DNA of 53,668 nt from assembly GCF_900169525.1 (NCBI RefSeq), contig NZ_LT821239.1, positions 651,029 through 704,696 on the forward strand. The letters run 5' to 3'. A program made the position numbers and the translations under genes. The stretch comes from Corynebacterium pacaense (lineage in GTDB: Bacteria > Actinomycetota > Actinomycetes > Mycobacteriales > Mycobacteriaceae). Shown here one piece after another: positions 8,397-17,148 of this stretch. Numbering within the stretch: the stretch's first letter is position 1; each line of letters begins with the position of its first letter. A model generated the notes under the pieces. It made no database searches. It was not told the origin of the DNA and worked only from the letters and a program-made list of their open reading frames with translations.

Positions 8397-9262
8397 CAGC
8401 AGTCCCAGTTCATCTGCACCCGCCGGAAATCGCGGGTCCGCAGGTCCTCTGGTGAGATAAAGAAGTTCATCACCCCGGAATCGCCGATGACCACCGCGTT
8501 GTCTATGCCGTCGAGCTGCATGAGCAGCTGCAGCGTGGTGCCGGAGGGGCGGGGATCGACCTGGGTGAAGAAGGGGAAGCCACCCACCTGCGTGCCGCCG
8601 GTACCTGTGGCTTTTTCAACCGCATCCTGCGATTCCCGGTCCTCGGGGAAGAACCTCAGCTCCGCGGGCAGCGATCGGTCATTGTGCGGTGAGACCATCT
8701 GCACCAGCGGTTCGATGGCGGCGGGTTCAAGCCGGACGGGATTCTCCGGCTGGGTCAATGGGCTCCAGCTCCATGCATTGCTGGTGCACGCCGAGCTCGG
8801 CCGGCCCGCACGGAGCTGGCGGTTCGGGGTCTCCGCAACGAAGGTGGGCCCATCGCCGCGGATGACGGCGAGGATGCGGTCGTCGAGAGCATCCTCGGAC
8901 TCGGTGACCTGCGGATACCAGGTGACAAAGGTATCACCCTCCATCAGTCCCCAGCCCTCCATAAGGGGAAGGAAGAACTGAAGCAGACCGTGGGTGGGAA
9001 GGTCGCCGTCAAGGACAGCGGCGGAACCGGTGCGCCGGCACCACCGCTCGATCTGATCCAGGTTGATCTGTGCAAGGAAGCCCAGTGGTTCCTCCACCCC
9101 GTCGGCACCACGGCGGTGGGGCCACCCGGCGCCCACGGTGCGGTAGGGGGCGCCGCCGAGTTTGGAGTCCCAGGGGGCGGCGGGGAGAAACTGTCCGCTG
9201 TCCCCGTCGACGGCGGCTATGAGGGAGATCCTCGGGCGACGGGGAAGTGCATCGGTGCGCAT
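8393..9262 (-). CDS. YwqG-like (DUF1963) protein
   Basis: 289 residues resembling the YwqG/DUF1963 family. The typical C-terminal signature is present: [12 protein letters not shown]...[10 protein letters not shown]...[30 protein letters not shown], as is the N-terminal SKLGGAPYR...[13 protein letters not shown]. The family's function is unknown; the fold is a repeated beta structure found in cytoplasmic proteins. The start at 9262 is supported by a TATAAT box seven bases upstream, which makes the transcript leaderless. Stop codon overlaps that of gluQRS (shared CTAG). Confidence 0.75.
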   Translation of the reverse strand: MRTDALPRRPRISLIAAVDGDSGQFLPAAPWDSKLGGAPYRTVGAGWPHRRGADGVEEPLGFLAQINLDQIERWCRRTGSAAVLDGDLPTHGLLQFFLPLMEGWGLMEGDTFVTWYPQVTESEDALDDRILAVIRGDGPTFVAETPNRQLRAGRPSSACTSNAWSWSPLTQPENPVRLEPAAIEPLVQMVSPHNDRSLPAELRFFPEDRESQDAVEKATGTGGTQVGGFPFFTQVDPRPSGTTLQLLMQLDGIDNAVVIGDSGVMNFFISPEDLRTRDFRRVQMNWDCC

Positions 9263-9269
9263 GGGGGCT

Positions 9270-9275
9270 ATTATA
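9270..9275 (-). promoter_or_regulatory. -10 box for leaderless DUF1963 gene
   Basis: On the minus strand TTTTGCCTATAATAGCCCCC is followed directly by the ATG at 9262. The consensus TATAAT lies 7 bases before the start codon, so transcription would begin at or within a base of the ATG. It sits immediately downstream of the tRNA terminator, so the gene does not rely on read-through. No good -35 hexamer is visible. Confidence 0.6.
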
Positions 9276-9280
9276 GGCAA

Positions 9281-9316
9281 AACCCGGGCCTGCTCCGTGT
9301 GGAGCAGGCCCGGGTT
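9281..9316 (-). terminator. Rho-independent terminator of tRNA-Ser
   Basis: Perfect 16-bp inverted repeat: AACCCGGGCCTGCTCC (9281-9296), a 4-base loop, and its complement at 9301-9316. On the minus strand it is followed by TTTTGCC. It lies 7 bases after the tRNA 3' end. Confidence 0.9.
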
Positions 9317-9323
9317 CAATCTG

Positions 9324-9408
9324 CGGAGGATAGGGGATTTGAACCCCTGAGGGATTGCTCCCAACCCGCGTTCCAGGCGAGCGACATAGGCCACTAGTCG
9401 AATCCTCC
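9324..9408 (-). tRNA. tRNA-Ser (anticodon GGA)
   Basis: On the minus strand a class II tRNA starts GGAGGATTCGACTAG and ends ATCCCCTATCCTCCG. Acceptor stem GGAGGAT pairs with ATCCTCC; the anticodon stem CTCGC/GCGGG encloses the 7-base loop CTGGAAC, giving anticodon GGA (codons UCC/UCU). A long variable arm (GGGAGC...TCCC) marks it as serine. The T arm is AGGGGTTCAAATCCCCT. CCA is not encoded. Confidence 0.95.
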
Positions 9409-9540
9409 AGCTGCGAACAACAGTAACCATGGCTACTGCGTCCTTGAAATACAGTACACAAATCGCGCGGAGTTAAACAAATCCGCCGGTAGCTCGGACG
9501 GGTTAGCGTTTCCGGGTGAAAGTCCGCTAGAGTATTTGGA

Positions 9541-9628
9541 GGATCCCGTGCGGCGTTCATCTTGTGAACTCCCCCAGGGCAGGAATGCAGCAAGGGTCAG
9601 CGAGCTCTGACGGGTGCGCGGGGTCCCC
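9541..9628 (+). ncRNA. ffs: small signal recognition particle RNA (4.5S type)
   Basis: The core CAGGGCAGGAATGCAGCAAG...CAGCGAGC is the conserved SRP RNA domain IV that binds Ffh. Flanking GGATCCCGTGCG pairs with CGCGGGGTCC to close a single hairpin of about 90 nt, typical of the bacterial small SRP RNA. It targets signal-peptide-bearing ribosomes to the membrane together with Ffh and FtsY. Ends are inferred from the terminal pairing. A terminator follows about 15 bases later. Confidence 0.9.
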
Positions 9629-9644
9629 TTAAACGTCTAGAGTG

Positions 9645-9671
9645 GTGGCCTGAGGCCGCTGCTCTTTTTTT
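9645..9671 (+). terminator. terminator after SRP RNA
   Basis: Stem GTGGCC / GGCCGC around loop TGA, followed by TGCTC and a run of seven T. It separates the SRP RNA gene from aspT. Confidence 0.8.
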
Positions 9672-9739
9672 GTGGCCATGCGCTGCCGCCGTGGCGCATC
9701 CCTGTTGCCCCGTATTTTGTACACCGGAGGTCCACCGTT

Positions 9740-11023
9740 ATGAGTCCCAGTCAGCTGCAGGATTTCGATGCAGATCAGCTCGCGCGCTTTCGAGAGGAAA
9801 TCGAACTCGCCTACGCAGAGCTCAAGGCCAAGAATCTCAAGCTGGACCTGACCCGTGGCAAGCCCTCGTCCGAGCAGCTGGATTTCGCCGATGAACTCCT
9901 CGCACTGCCGGGCAGGGGGGACTTCATCGCCGCGGATGGCACCGATGTCCGCAACTACGGCGGGTTGACCGGCATTGTGGACATCCGGAGGCTCTGGGCG
10001 GAGGTTCTCGGTGTCCCCGTCGAGCAGATCATCGCCGGTGACGCCTCCAGCCTGAACATCATGTTCGATGTCATCAGCTGGTCCTATGCCTTCGGCAACC
10101 CGGATTCACCGAATCCGTGGAAGGACGAGGCCTCCGTGAAGTGGATCTGCCCGGTCCCGGGATATGACCGCCATTTCTCCATCACCGAACATTTCGGCTT
10201 CGAGATGATTCCGGTTGCCATGAACGAGGACGGCCCGGATTTGGAGGCCATCGCCGAGCTGGTCAAGGATCCGCAGGTCAAGGGAATGTGGGTGGTCCCC
10301 ACCTTCAGCAACCCCACCGGCTACTCCGTCTCACCGGAGGTCGCCCGCGGGCTCGCCGAGCTGGAGACCGCGGCCCCGGATTTCCGCATCGTCTGGGACA
10401 ACGCATACGCCGTGCACACCCTCACCGACGAGTTCCCCGACAACATTGATGTCGTCGGTCTGGCCGAGAAGGCCGGGCATCCCAACCGTTTCTGGGCGTT
10501 CACCTCCACCTCCAAGATCACCTTCGCCGGTGCGGGTGTGTCCTTCTTCATCACCTCGGCCGAGAACCGCGACTGGTACACCGGCCACGCAGGCATCCGC
10601 GGAATCGGGCCGAACAAGGTCAATCAGTTGGCCCACGCGCGGTACTTCGGTGACGCCGAGGGCGTGCGTGCGGTTATGCGCAAGCACGCGGCCTCGCTGG
10701 CCCCGAAGTTCACCGCCGTCCTCGGGATCCTGGATCAGCGTCTCGGCTCCCGCGGTGTGGCCACCTGGACCACCCCCGCCGGCGGATACTTCATTTCCCT
10801 CGATGTCATTGACGGCACGGCCAGCCGTGTCGTTGAGCTGGCGAAGGAGGCGGGTATCGCACTGACCGGAGCCGGTTCCTCCTATCCGCTGCACCGCGAT
10901 CCGAACAACCGGAACATCCGCCTGGCGCCCTCCCTTCCGCCGGTCGCCGAGCTTGAGGTTGCGATGGACGGTGTAGCCACCTGCGTGCTCCTGGCGGCTG
11001 CGGAGCACCTCGCGCAGCAGTGA
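9740..11023 (+). CDS. aspT: aspartate aminotransferase, AspT type
   Basis: 427-residue PLP-dependent class I/II aminotransferase of the actinobacterial AspT group (Asp_aminotransf family). It interconverts aspartate + 2-oxoglutarate and oxaloacetate + glutamate, feeding the aspartate family that lysC and asd draw on. The PLP lysine is in WAFTSTSKITFAGAGVSFF; the substrate-binding and cofactor motifs NPTGYSVSPEVARGL and WDNAYAVH are visible, and the C-terminal NRNIRLAPSLPPV carries the carboxylate-binding Arg. GGAGG precedes the ATG. Its stop overlaps the next start (GTGA), so it is coupled to the downstream hypothetical gene. The position directly upstream of dnaX matches the corynebacterial order. 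Confidence 0.92.
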   Translation: MSPSQLQDFDADQLARFREEIELAYAELKAKNLKLDLTRGKPSSEQLDFADELLALPGRGDFIAADGTDVRNYGGLTGIVDIRRLWAEVLGVPVEQIIAGDASSLNIMFDVISWSYAFGNPDSPNPWKDEASVKWICPVPGYDRHFSITEHFGFEMIPVAMNEDGPDLEAIAELVKDPQVKGMWVVPTFSNPTGYSVSPEVARGLAELETAAPDFRIVWDNAYAVHTLTDEFPDNIDVVGLAEKAGHPNRFWAFTSTSKITFAGAGVSFFITSAENRDWYTGHAGIRGIGPNKVNQLAHARYFGDAEGVRAVMRKHAASLAPKFTAVLGILDQRLGSRGVATWTTPAGGYFISLDVIDGTASRVVELAKEAGIALTGAGSSYPLHRDPNNRNIRLAPSLPPVAELEVAMDGVATCVLLAAAEHLAQQ

Positions 11024-11661
11024 ATATCGTCGAAACCTCCCACTGGGTGGACGGATTGTTTCCCGGTCGGGCCGAGTTTCATGAGGTCGGTCCGTTCACC
11101 GTCGCCGCATTTGATCTCGGTGGGGAGTCCGTTGCGTGCTCGGTGGATTTCGGAAGGGTGGACACCGGGCTGATCACCTCGGCCGCGGCGGAGAGCCTGG
11201 AGGTGCGCAGCGAGCTGCTGTGCCTTGCCCGCGCCGCAGGTGACGTGCCCGGGCGTGCCGTCGGTGCGGCGGCAACGATGCTTCTCGACGCCTCCACCGC
11301 CTTTCGTTCCGCCACCCGGGAGGGCGCGGCGGCGTCGGCACGCATGCACGCACAGCCGGGGCAGCTTCTGCCCGCCGTGGGAATCGTCGCCGGCCTGCCG
11401 GCCCAGGGTTTCACTGTCAGTCACGGGATCCTCGCCGATCCCCGAATCTGGGGCCCGGAGATTCCCTTCGTCAGGGAGGAGGCCGGGCAGGTGAGCACCT
11501 CCGCACCTGATGAGGCCTCGGAGCTCGGCCGACTGACCCTGCCCCTGCAGCTGATTCTGCTCACCGAGGAAGAGTTCGGGATCGCGGCGGAGCAGGGGGG
11601 CGATGTCCTCATGAGGCAGATGGCGGCCGCTGAGGTGGATCTGCTGGATCTGCGGCGGTAG
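11020..11661 (+). CDS. hypothetical protein, possibly SUFU-like
   Basis: 213 residues, no signal peptide or membrane helix. The GTG start overlaps the aspT stop by 4 bp. The C-terminal part (LTLPLQLILLTEEEFGIAAEQGGDVLMRQM) has the look of the end of bacterial suppressor-of-fused-like domain proteins, where a surface-active loop is followed by an amphipathic helix, but this is a weak resemblance. The Ala-rich central part gives no motif. Conserved position between aspT and dnaX suggests a genuine gene. Function unknown. Confidence 0.7.
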   Translation: MNIVETSHWVDGLFPGRAEFHEVGPFTVAAFDLGGESVACSVDFGRVDTGLITSAAAESLEVRSELLCLARAAGDVPGRAVGAAATMLLDASTAFRSATREGAAASARMHAQPGQLLPAVGIVAGLPAQGFTVSHGILADPRIWGPEIPFVREEAGQVSTSAPDEASELGRLTLPLQLILLTEEEFGIAAEQGGDVLMRQMAAAEVDLLDLRR

Positions 11662-11679
11662 GCGGTAGGCTCTAGAACC

Positions 11680-13776
11680 GTGGCTCTGTATCGCAAGTAT
11701 CGACCGGCAAGTTTCGACGAAGTGGTGGGCCAGGATCATGTGACCCGCCCGCTTTCCGCAGCCCTGGACAGTGGGCGGATCAATCACGCGTATCTGTTTT
11801 CGGGGCCGCGCGGCTGCGGCAAGACGTCCTCGGCACGCATTCTTGCGCGTTCGCTGAACTGCGTCCAGGGGCCCACCTCCCATCCCTGCGGGGTGTGCAA
11901 CTCCTGTATCGCCCTGGCGCCGGGCGGCCCGGGCACCCTGGATGTCACCGAGCTCGATGCCGCGACGCACAACGGCGTGGATGAGATGCGTGAGCTGCGC
12001 GACCGCGCCCAGTACGCCCCCGCCGAGTCCCGCTACCGGATCTTCATCATCGACGAGGCGCACATGATCTCGCGCCAGGGTTTCAATGCCATGCTCAAGA
12101 CGGTGGAGGAACCGCCGGAGCACGTGATCTTCATCTTCGCCACCACGGAGCCCGAGAAGCTGCTCGATACCATTCGTTCCCGCACGCACCACTACCCCTT
12201 CCGGCTGCTCACCCCCCAGGCGATGCGCGGACTGCTCGAGCGCACCTGCCGCTCGGAGGGGATCGCCGTCGAGGATGCGGTGTTCCCCCTGGTCATCCGG
12301 GCCGGTGGCGGATCCCCGCGGGACAGTCTCTCCGTCCTCGATCAGCTGCTCGCCGGTTCCGGCCCGGAGGGACTGACCTACCAGCGGGCCCTGCCGTTGC
12401 TCGGGGTCACCGATTCCACGCTGATAGATGATGCACTGACCGCCCTCGCGACCAAGGACAACGCGGCGATGTTCACCACCATCGACCGTGTCATCGAGGC
12501 GGGTCATGATCCCCGCCGATTCGCCACGGATCTGCTCGACCGCCTCCGCGATCTGATGATTCTGCAGGCCGTTCCCGACGCCTTCGAACTCGGGCTTGTC
12601 GACGCCCCCGCCGACCGCACCGACGTCCTACGCGGGCAGGCCGCGATGTTCAACGGCAACGAGCTTTCCACACTCGCACTCATGGTCAACAGCGGGCTCG
12701 ATGACATGCGCGGGGCGACCTCGCCGCGCCTGCTGCTCGAGGTGCTCTGCGCCCGCCTGCTGCTCTCGGCGGGCAACGCGGTTCCGACGCCCGTTGTTCC
12801 GGAGCAGCCGAAGGCGGCGCCCGCACCGGTGCCCGGCGGGGCGGCCGCGGCTGCCCGTGCCGCGGCCAGGGCAGCCTCGCAGACCTACGGGCAACGCAGT
12901 GAACCGCAGCCCACGCCCGTTCCGGAGCCAGCCCCGGAGCCGGTCCGGGAAACCCCGGAGCAGGCACCCGAACCCGAGGACATCCTCAGCACCATCCGCT
13001 CGCAGTGGGCGCATCTGCGGTCCCTGGTGGGCCGGAGCAATACCCATGCGGAGATCATGCTGACCGAGGCGAAGGTCCTCGGGCTGCGCGATGGAACCCT
13101 CGTTCTCGGACACAGCACCGGGGCCCTGGCCAATCGGCTGAACGCTCCCGAGCACAATGCGTCGATCGTCAAGGTCATCGCCGATGAGCTGGGCCGCAAA
13201 CTGAGCGTCGAGTGTGTCGTGGGAACCGACCCGTCCGCAGCGGGGTTCACGGCGGAGTCGGCGGAACCCGCACCGCCCCGTCCGGCGTGGAATCCCGCGA
13301 AGAGCCCCCGCGAACCGCATGCGGCGCCCGAGGAGCCCGAGAGTCCGGAAACTGAGCCGAAGCATTGGGGTGCCCCGGTGGAGCTGGGTGGAACGCCCGC
13401 ACCCGCGGCGCCGCCCGCTCCTCCGGCACCCGTGGTTGCGCAGCCCGATGCCTCGAAGCCGTCATGGAAGGAGATCGCGGCGAATGCGGCGGCGAGCATC
13501 GCCAATCAGCGAAGCGCACGGCAGGGTAGCGGAGCCCCCTTCGAGGGTGGTGTGCCGCTGCCCCCGGAACCGGTCGAGGAGGAACCGGCGGATGACCCCT
13601 ATGGATATCCCGCCGATGAGGGAATCCCGGAACCGTCCGGGGCCGCGGAGGTGGAATCCGAGGAGGAGCAGATGATCCGCCAGGCACAGGAGGAACCCGG
13701 GGAGATGGACCGCCGCGACGCCCGCGCGATCGCCATGGAACTCCTCGCCGCGGAACTCGGTGCGAAGCCGCTGTAA
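11680..13776 (+). CDS. dnaX: DNA polymerase III subunits gamma/tau
   Basis: Clamp-loader ATPase that assembles the sliding clamp and tethers polymerase. 698 residues. AAA+ domain residues ~1-230: Walker A FSGPRGCGKTSSARIL, four-Cys zinc module (LNC...HPCGVCNSC), Walker B IFIIDEAHM, sensor 1 FATTEPEK, and SRC-type arginine finger in TIRSRTHHYPF. Domains II-III run to ~370; the remainder is a Pro/Glu/Ala-rich linker with a tau-like region (ILSTIRSQWAHLRSLVGRSN...) near 430-520. No slippery A-run suggesting E. coli-style frameshifting was seen. GTG start at 11680. The region upstream contains a TAGGCTCTAGAAC box close to the start, so a leaderless or near-leaderless transcript is possible. Confidence 0.95.
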   Translation: MALYRKYRPASFDEVVGQDHVTRPLSAALDSGRINHAYLFSGPRGCGKTSSARILARSLNCVQGPTSHPCGVCNSCIALAPGGPGTLDVTELDAATHNGVDEMRELRDRAQYAPAESRYRIFIIDEAHMISRQGFNAMLKTVEEPPEHVIFIFATTEPEKLLDTIRSRTHHYPFRLLTPQAMRGLLERTCRSEGIAVEDAVFPLVIRAGGGSPRDSLSVLDQLLAGSGPEGLTYQRALPLLGVTDSTLIDDALTALATKDNAAMFTTIDRVIEAGHDPRRFATDLLDRLRDLMILQAVPDAFELGLVDAPADRTDVLRGQAAMFNGNELSTLALMVNSGLDDMRGATSPRLLLEVLCARLLLSAGNAVPTPVVPEQPKAAPAPVPGGAAAAARAAARAASQTYGQRSEPQPTPVPEPAPEPVRETPEQAPEPEDILSTIRSQWAHLRSLVGRSNTHAEIMLTEAKVLGLRDGTLVLGHSTGALANRLNAPEHNASIVKVIADELGRKLSVECVVGTDPSAAGFTAESAEPAPPRPAWNPAKSPREPHAAPEEPESPETEPKHWGAPVELGGTPAPAAPPAPPAPVVAQPDASKPSWKEIAANAAASIANQRSARQGSGAPFEGGVPLPPEPVEEEPADDPYGYPADEGIPEPSGAAEVESEEEQMIRQAQEEPGEMDRRDARAIAMELLAAELGAKPL

Positions 13777-13827
13777 GCCGTGAGCGAACCCCGGCCTTCC
13801 ATAGGCGCGCGGGGGTGCCACCGGCGG

Positions 13828-13833
13828 TAGACT
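13828..13833 (+). promoter_or_regulatory. -10 box upstream of ybaB-recR
   Basis: GGCGGTAGACTCGTGCC holds TAGACT, a good actinobacterial -10, 37 bases before the ybaB ATG. The ribosome-binding site GAAAGG lies at the expected distance. No strong -35. Confidence 0.5.
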
Positions 13834-13869
13834 CGTGCCGAACAACAAACATCTTCCGAAAGGTTCACC

Positions 13870-14196
13870 ATGACCCAGCCCGATATGTCCCAGATCCTGG
13901 CCCAGGCACAGCAGATGCAGGCGAAGCTGCAGGAGGCGCAGCGGGAGATCGTCAACTCCTCTGTCGTCGGCGATGCCGCGAACGGTCTCGTCACCGTGAC
14001 CATGGCGGGCTCGGGCGAGGTCACCGCCGTGAGCATCGATCCGAAGGTCGTTGACCCCGACGATGTGGAGACCCTGCAGGATCTTGTCCAGGGAGCCTTC
14101 CTGGACGCCCACAAGAAGGTCGCGGAACTCGCCGAGGAGAAGATGGGTCCGCTGTCCCAGGGCTTCGGTGGCGGCGAGCTGGGCGGCCTGTTCTAG
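13870..14196 (+). CDS. ybaB: YbaB/EbfC nucleoid-associated protein
   Basis: 108-residue member of the YbaB/EbfC family, small dimeric DNA-binding proteins with a tweezer-like shape encoded between dnaX and recR in most bacteria. Family features: coiled N-terminal helix ([20 protein letters not shown]), central strand [22 protein letters not shown], and C-terminal helix with [15 protein letters not shown]. The Gly-rich tail [11 protein letters not shown] is usual in actinobacteria. The gene shares a likely transcript with recR, 79 bases downstream. Confidence 0.93.
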   Translation: MTQPDMSQILAQAQQMQAKLQEAQREIVNSSVVGDAANGLVTVTMAGSGEVTAVSIDPKVVDPDDVETLQDLVQGAFLDAHKKVAELAEEKMGPLSQGFGGGELGGLF

Positions 14197-14275
14197 GCTG
14201 TTCTTTCCAAGGTGCCGGGGGATGCCGGTATGGTGTTCTTGTCGCAGGTAATCAACTGATAGGTGAAATCGCAAC

Positions 14276-14932
14276 GTGTTTGAGGGGCCTCTCCAGGATC
14301 TGATCGATGAGTTGTCCAGGCTCCCCGGCATCGGCCCGAAGAGCGCCCAGCGCATCGCCTTCCATCTGCTCAGCGTTGAACCGACAGATATCTCGCGTCT
14401 CCAGGATGCGCTGGGCGCGGTGCGCGACGGGGTGCGCTTCTGCCGGATCTGCTGCAACATCTCCCGCGAGGAGGTCTGCCGGATCTGTGCGGACTCGGGA
14501 CGTGACCGCGGTACCATCTGTGTGGTCGAGGAACCGAAGGACATCCAGGTGATTGAAAGGACCGGGGAGTTCAACGGTCGTTACCATGTGCTCGGTGGCG
14601 CGCTGGATCCTCTGGCCAACATCGGCCCCCGTGAACTGCACATTTCGGTGCTGCTGCAGCGTATCGGTGGGGTGTTGCCGGACCGCGAGCTGGCGGATTC
14701 CACTCCGGAGGAACCGCTTTTCGACGCCACACCGACCATCGGGGAGGTAATCATCGCCACCGATCCCAACACCGAGGGCGAGGCCACCGCAGCCTATCTG
14801 GCCCGACTGCTCAGGGATTTTCCGGATCTGGTGGTCTCGAGGCTGGCCTCGGGCATGCCGCTGGGCGGGGATCTGGAGTTCGTCGATGAGCTGACCCTTT
14901 CCAGGGCCCTGAGCGGCCGGCTGCGGATCTGA
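14276..14932 (+). CDS. recR: recombination mediator RecR
   Basis: 218 residues. RecR acts with RecF/RecO to load RecA on gapped DNA. Helix-hairpin-helix [20 protein letters not shown] near the start, four-Cys zinc finger [18 protein letters not shown], and a Toprim domain from [14 protein letters not shown] to [20 protein letters not shown]. The C-terminal Walker-like segment [26 protein letters not shown] is intact. GTG start. Convergent with gatD; an imperfect inverted repeat lies between. Confidence 0.95.
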   Translation: MFEGPLQDLIDELSRLPGIGPKSAQRIAFHLLSVEPTDISRLQDALGAVRDGVRFCRICCNISREEVCRICADSGRDRGTICVVEEPKDIQVIERTGEFNGRYHVLGGALDPLANIGPRELHISVLLQRIGGVLPDRELADSTPEEPLFDATPTIGEVIIATDPNTEGEATAAYLARLLRDFPDLVVSRLASGMPLGGDLEFVDELTLSRALSGRLRI

Positions 14933-14941
14933 GCGGGCCCG

Positions 14942-15017
14942 GTAATAAACTGCGTACCATGCGCGAATCCGGGCCACGTTTTCCCTGGACGCGTCCGCAG
15001 GGCACGCAGTTTGTTAC
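14942..15017. repeat. long-spaced inverted repeat between convergent recR and gatD
   Basis: GTAATAAACTGCGT at 14942-14955 is the reverse complement, with one mismatch, of ACGCAGTTTGTTAC at 15004-15017. A GGACGCGTCC palindrome lies inside. It fills the gap between two convergent genes and could act as a bidirectional terminator, though no T-run follows. Confidence 0.6.
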
Positions 15018-15023
15018 ACGCGC

Positions 15024-15779
15024 CTAGGCTCCCAGTCGCTCCCGGCGCAGCTGGTCGACCACCTCGATGTCCAGCGGGGGCAGCTCAGCCAGCGAGATCC
15101 CCATTGCCTTGGCCAGCAGCAGATCAGCGAGCTGGGGATTTCGTGCCAGCCCGGGCCCGTGCATGTACGTGGCGATCACACTGCCTTGGACGGCACCCTC
15201 GGCGTACTGCTGGCGTTCGACGTCTCCGAAGTCCGAGGCGCCGTAGAGGTCGGTGTTGCCCTCCCCGCGCACCACACGCCCCAGTGGCTCGGCTTCCGGT
15301 CCGAGGATGGTCGCCCCCATGTGATTCTCGAAGCCGGTGAGCCTGTCCTCGAGCTCGGCGGTGAATCCGGCGCGGGTGGGTACGGACTCGACCTCCCCGA
15401 TGGCGCGCTTTTTCAGGCTGACGGTGGTGGCGTCGATAAGCCCGAGGCCGTCGACGATTCGGTCCGCGGCGCGGAAGGAGTAGCCGAGCACCTGCATGCC
15501 TGCGCAGACGGCGAAGATCGGGCGACCGGCCGCGGCCGCGGACTGCAGTCCGTCGTGCTTGAGAAGGTGCTCGGCCGCCAGGATCTGGGCTGTGTCCTCG
15601 CCGCCACCGAGGCAGTAGATGTCGAGGGTTGAGGGGACGGCGTCGTCAAGCGTGATGCGTTGCACCTCGGCGGTGTAGCCGCGCATCCGGGCGCGCTGGC
15701 GCAGCACCAGCGCATTGCCGTCGTCGCCGTAGGTGCCGAGGACGTCGGGGAGAACAAGTCCGATGGTCAGTGAGGTCAT
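15024..15779 (-). CDS. gatD: lipid II isoglutaminyl synthase, glutaminase subunit GatD
   Basis: 251-residue class I glutamine amidotransferase (CobB/CobQ-like). It supplies ammonia to MurT for amidation of D-Glu to D-isoGln in the peptidoglycan stem. The nucleophile Cys is at residue 92 (AVCAGMQVLGY) and the catalytic His at 207 (ATYMHGPGL); IGLVLPDVLGTYGDDGNALVL is the characteristic GatD N-terminus. The start overlaps the murT stop by ATGA, so the two subunits are co-translated in the order murT-gatD. The ORF extends further upstream, but ATG 15779 fits the family start. Confidence 0.93.
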   Translation of the reverse strand: MTSLTIGLVLPDVLGTYGDDGNALVLRQRARMRGYTAEVQRITLDDAVPSTLDIYCLGGGEDTAQILAAEHLLKHDGLQSAAAAGRPIFAVCAGMQVLGYSFRAADRIVDGLGLIDATTVSLKKRAIGEVESVPTRAGFTAELEDRLTGFENHMGATILGPEAEPLGRVVRGEGNTDLYGASDFGDVERQQYAEGAVQGSVIATYMHGPGLARNPQLADLLLAKAMGISLAELPPLDIEVVDQLRRERLGA

Positions 15780-17041
15780 TTCTTCTCCAGGGCCTTTTTC
15801 AGATCGCGGAATGCTGTGTAGTTTGCCAGAACCTCCACGCGCCCGGGTGGGCACGCGCGAATGGCGTCGAGGGGGTCCTTGATCAGCTCGTGGTCTATGG
15901 AGGCATAGGTCAGGCGAACGGCGAGATCGGTGCCGCGTTCACCGGAGGCCTTGACGGAGATGCCCTCGAAGTCCTCGAAGCGGACGTCCCAGAGCCAGGA
16001 GAGGTCCTCGCCGTCGGCGACCTGGCCGTTGACCGCGATCACCAGACCGTCGGCGGTGCGGTCGACCATGGCCAGCGCCTCCTGCCAGCCGGCGGGATTC
16101 TTGGCCAACAGGAGGTGGACATCGTGGTCACCGACCCGCACCGTCGAGTAGCGTCCGGCGACGTTGTCCACGGTCTCCACCGCCGAGACCGCGGTGTCCA
16201 GGGGAACCTCGTACACCTCCACCGCGGCGGCCAGGGCCTCGGCGGCGTTGCCCCGGTTCGCCTGGCCGGGCAGCTTCAGATCCAGTTCCACATCGCCTTC
16301 AGGGGTGTGCACCGTGTTGCCCTCGACCGTCCAGGTGGGGGTGGGGCGGTGGAAGGTGCGACCGTCGAGAAGCTTCTTGGATGCGTACCAGTGGCCGTCG
16401 GTGTGGATGATGCGGCTTTCGGTGCGGGGGCAGGAGACGGCATCGCCCTGCCAGCCGGTGCCCGCGGCGACCCAGATGACGTTGGGGGCATCGTAGGCTA
16501 TGGAGGTGACCAGGACGTCATCGCAGTTCGCGATCACGGTCATCGAGGGGTTCGAGCGTACGGCCTCGCGCAGCACGCGCTCGATCTTGTTTATCTCGCC
16601 CACGCGGTCGAGCTGATCGCGGGAGAGGTTGAGCAGCACCAGGCAATTGGGTTCGAGCCGTTCGATCGCGGAGGGCACGTGCAGCTCGTCCACCTCGAGC
16701 ACCACGTGGGAGGCGTTGCGGCCCGCGAGGAGCGCGGAGATGATGCCGGCGTCCATGTTGTCGCCGCCCTCATTGGTGGCCACAGTGTATCTGGCGCGCA
16801 TCGCGGCTACGAGCATCCTGGTGGTGGTGGACTTGCCGTTGGTGCCGGTGACGAGCATTGTGGGACGGCCGTGGATGAGTGACTTCATGATCCCCGGATC
16901 CAGGGTGGTGGCAACGAGTCCACCGATCATCCCTCCCGAGCCGCGGCCGGTGAGGCGGGAGGCGGCGGTGGCCAGGGCTGCTGCGGCGACGGCGGCGCGG
17001 GTACGAAGCGATCTGATGCCGGGGGGAAGTGTCGGACTCAT
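15776..17041 (-). CDS. murT: lipid II isoglutaminyl synthase, Mur-ligase subunit MurT
   Basis: 421 residues. MurT binds lipid II and ATP and amidates the D-Glu alpha-carboxylate with ammonia from GatD. The Mur-ligase P-loop is TMLVTGTNGKSTTTR (residues 62-75); the central-domain motif NEGGDNMDAG and the C-terminal WLWDVRFEDF, which carries the triad-completing Asp in this family, are present. The Cys4 zinc ribbon normally inserted in the central domain is degenerate: only Cys204 remains between residues 200 and 230 (VSCPRTES...). An N-terminal hydrophobic Ala-rich stretch (15-30) is usual in corynebacterial MurT. Start chosen at ATG 17041; ATG 17080 is an alternative. Confidence 0.92.
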   Translation of the reverse strand: MSPTLPPGIRSLRTRAAVAAAALATAASRLTGRGSGGMIGGLVATTLDPGIMKSLIHGRPTMLVTGTNGKSTTTRMLVAAMRARYTVATNEGGDNMDAGIISALLAGRNASHVVLEVDELHVPSAIERLEPNCLVLLNLSRDQLDRVGEINKIERVLREAVRSNPSMTVIANCDDVLVTSIAYDAPNVIWVAAGTGWQGDAVSCPRTESRIIHTDGHWYASKKLLDGRTFHRPTPTWTVEGNTVHTPEGDVELDLKLPGQANRGNAAEALAAAVEVYEVPLDTAVSAVETVDNVAGRYSTVRVGDHDVHLLLAKNPAGWQEALAMVDRTADGLVIAVNGQVADGEDLSWLWDVRFEDFEGISVKASGERGTDLAVRLTYASIDHELIKDPLDAIRACPPGRVEVLANYTAFRDLKKALEKK

Positions 17042-17148
17042 GTGACCAAGGATAACCCCTGCAATTATTGCGCAGGCCATGCCATGCTGGAAGATTGTCA
17101 GGGGCAGGTCTTGCGGAATCGTCCGGACGGACGGAGGAGATGAGGATT

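Noticed and set aside
10882..12507. 541-codon ORF antisense to aspT-dnaX
   Set aside because: Runs across three well-identified genes on the other strand; no motif.
11680..13776. Programmed frameshift in dnaX giving separate gamma and tau
   Set aside because: No A-rich slippery heptamer or following stem seen at the expected place.
13797..13806. Recurring CTTCCATA(A/G)G motif after several genes (also near 44806 and 50421)
   Set aside because: Only a handful of partial matches with different contexts; in one case it is part of a larger hairpin, so a common function is not supported.
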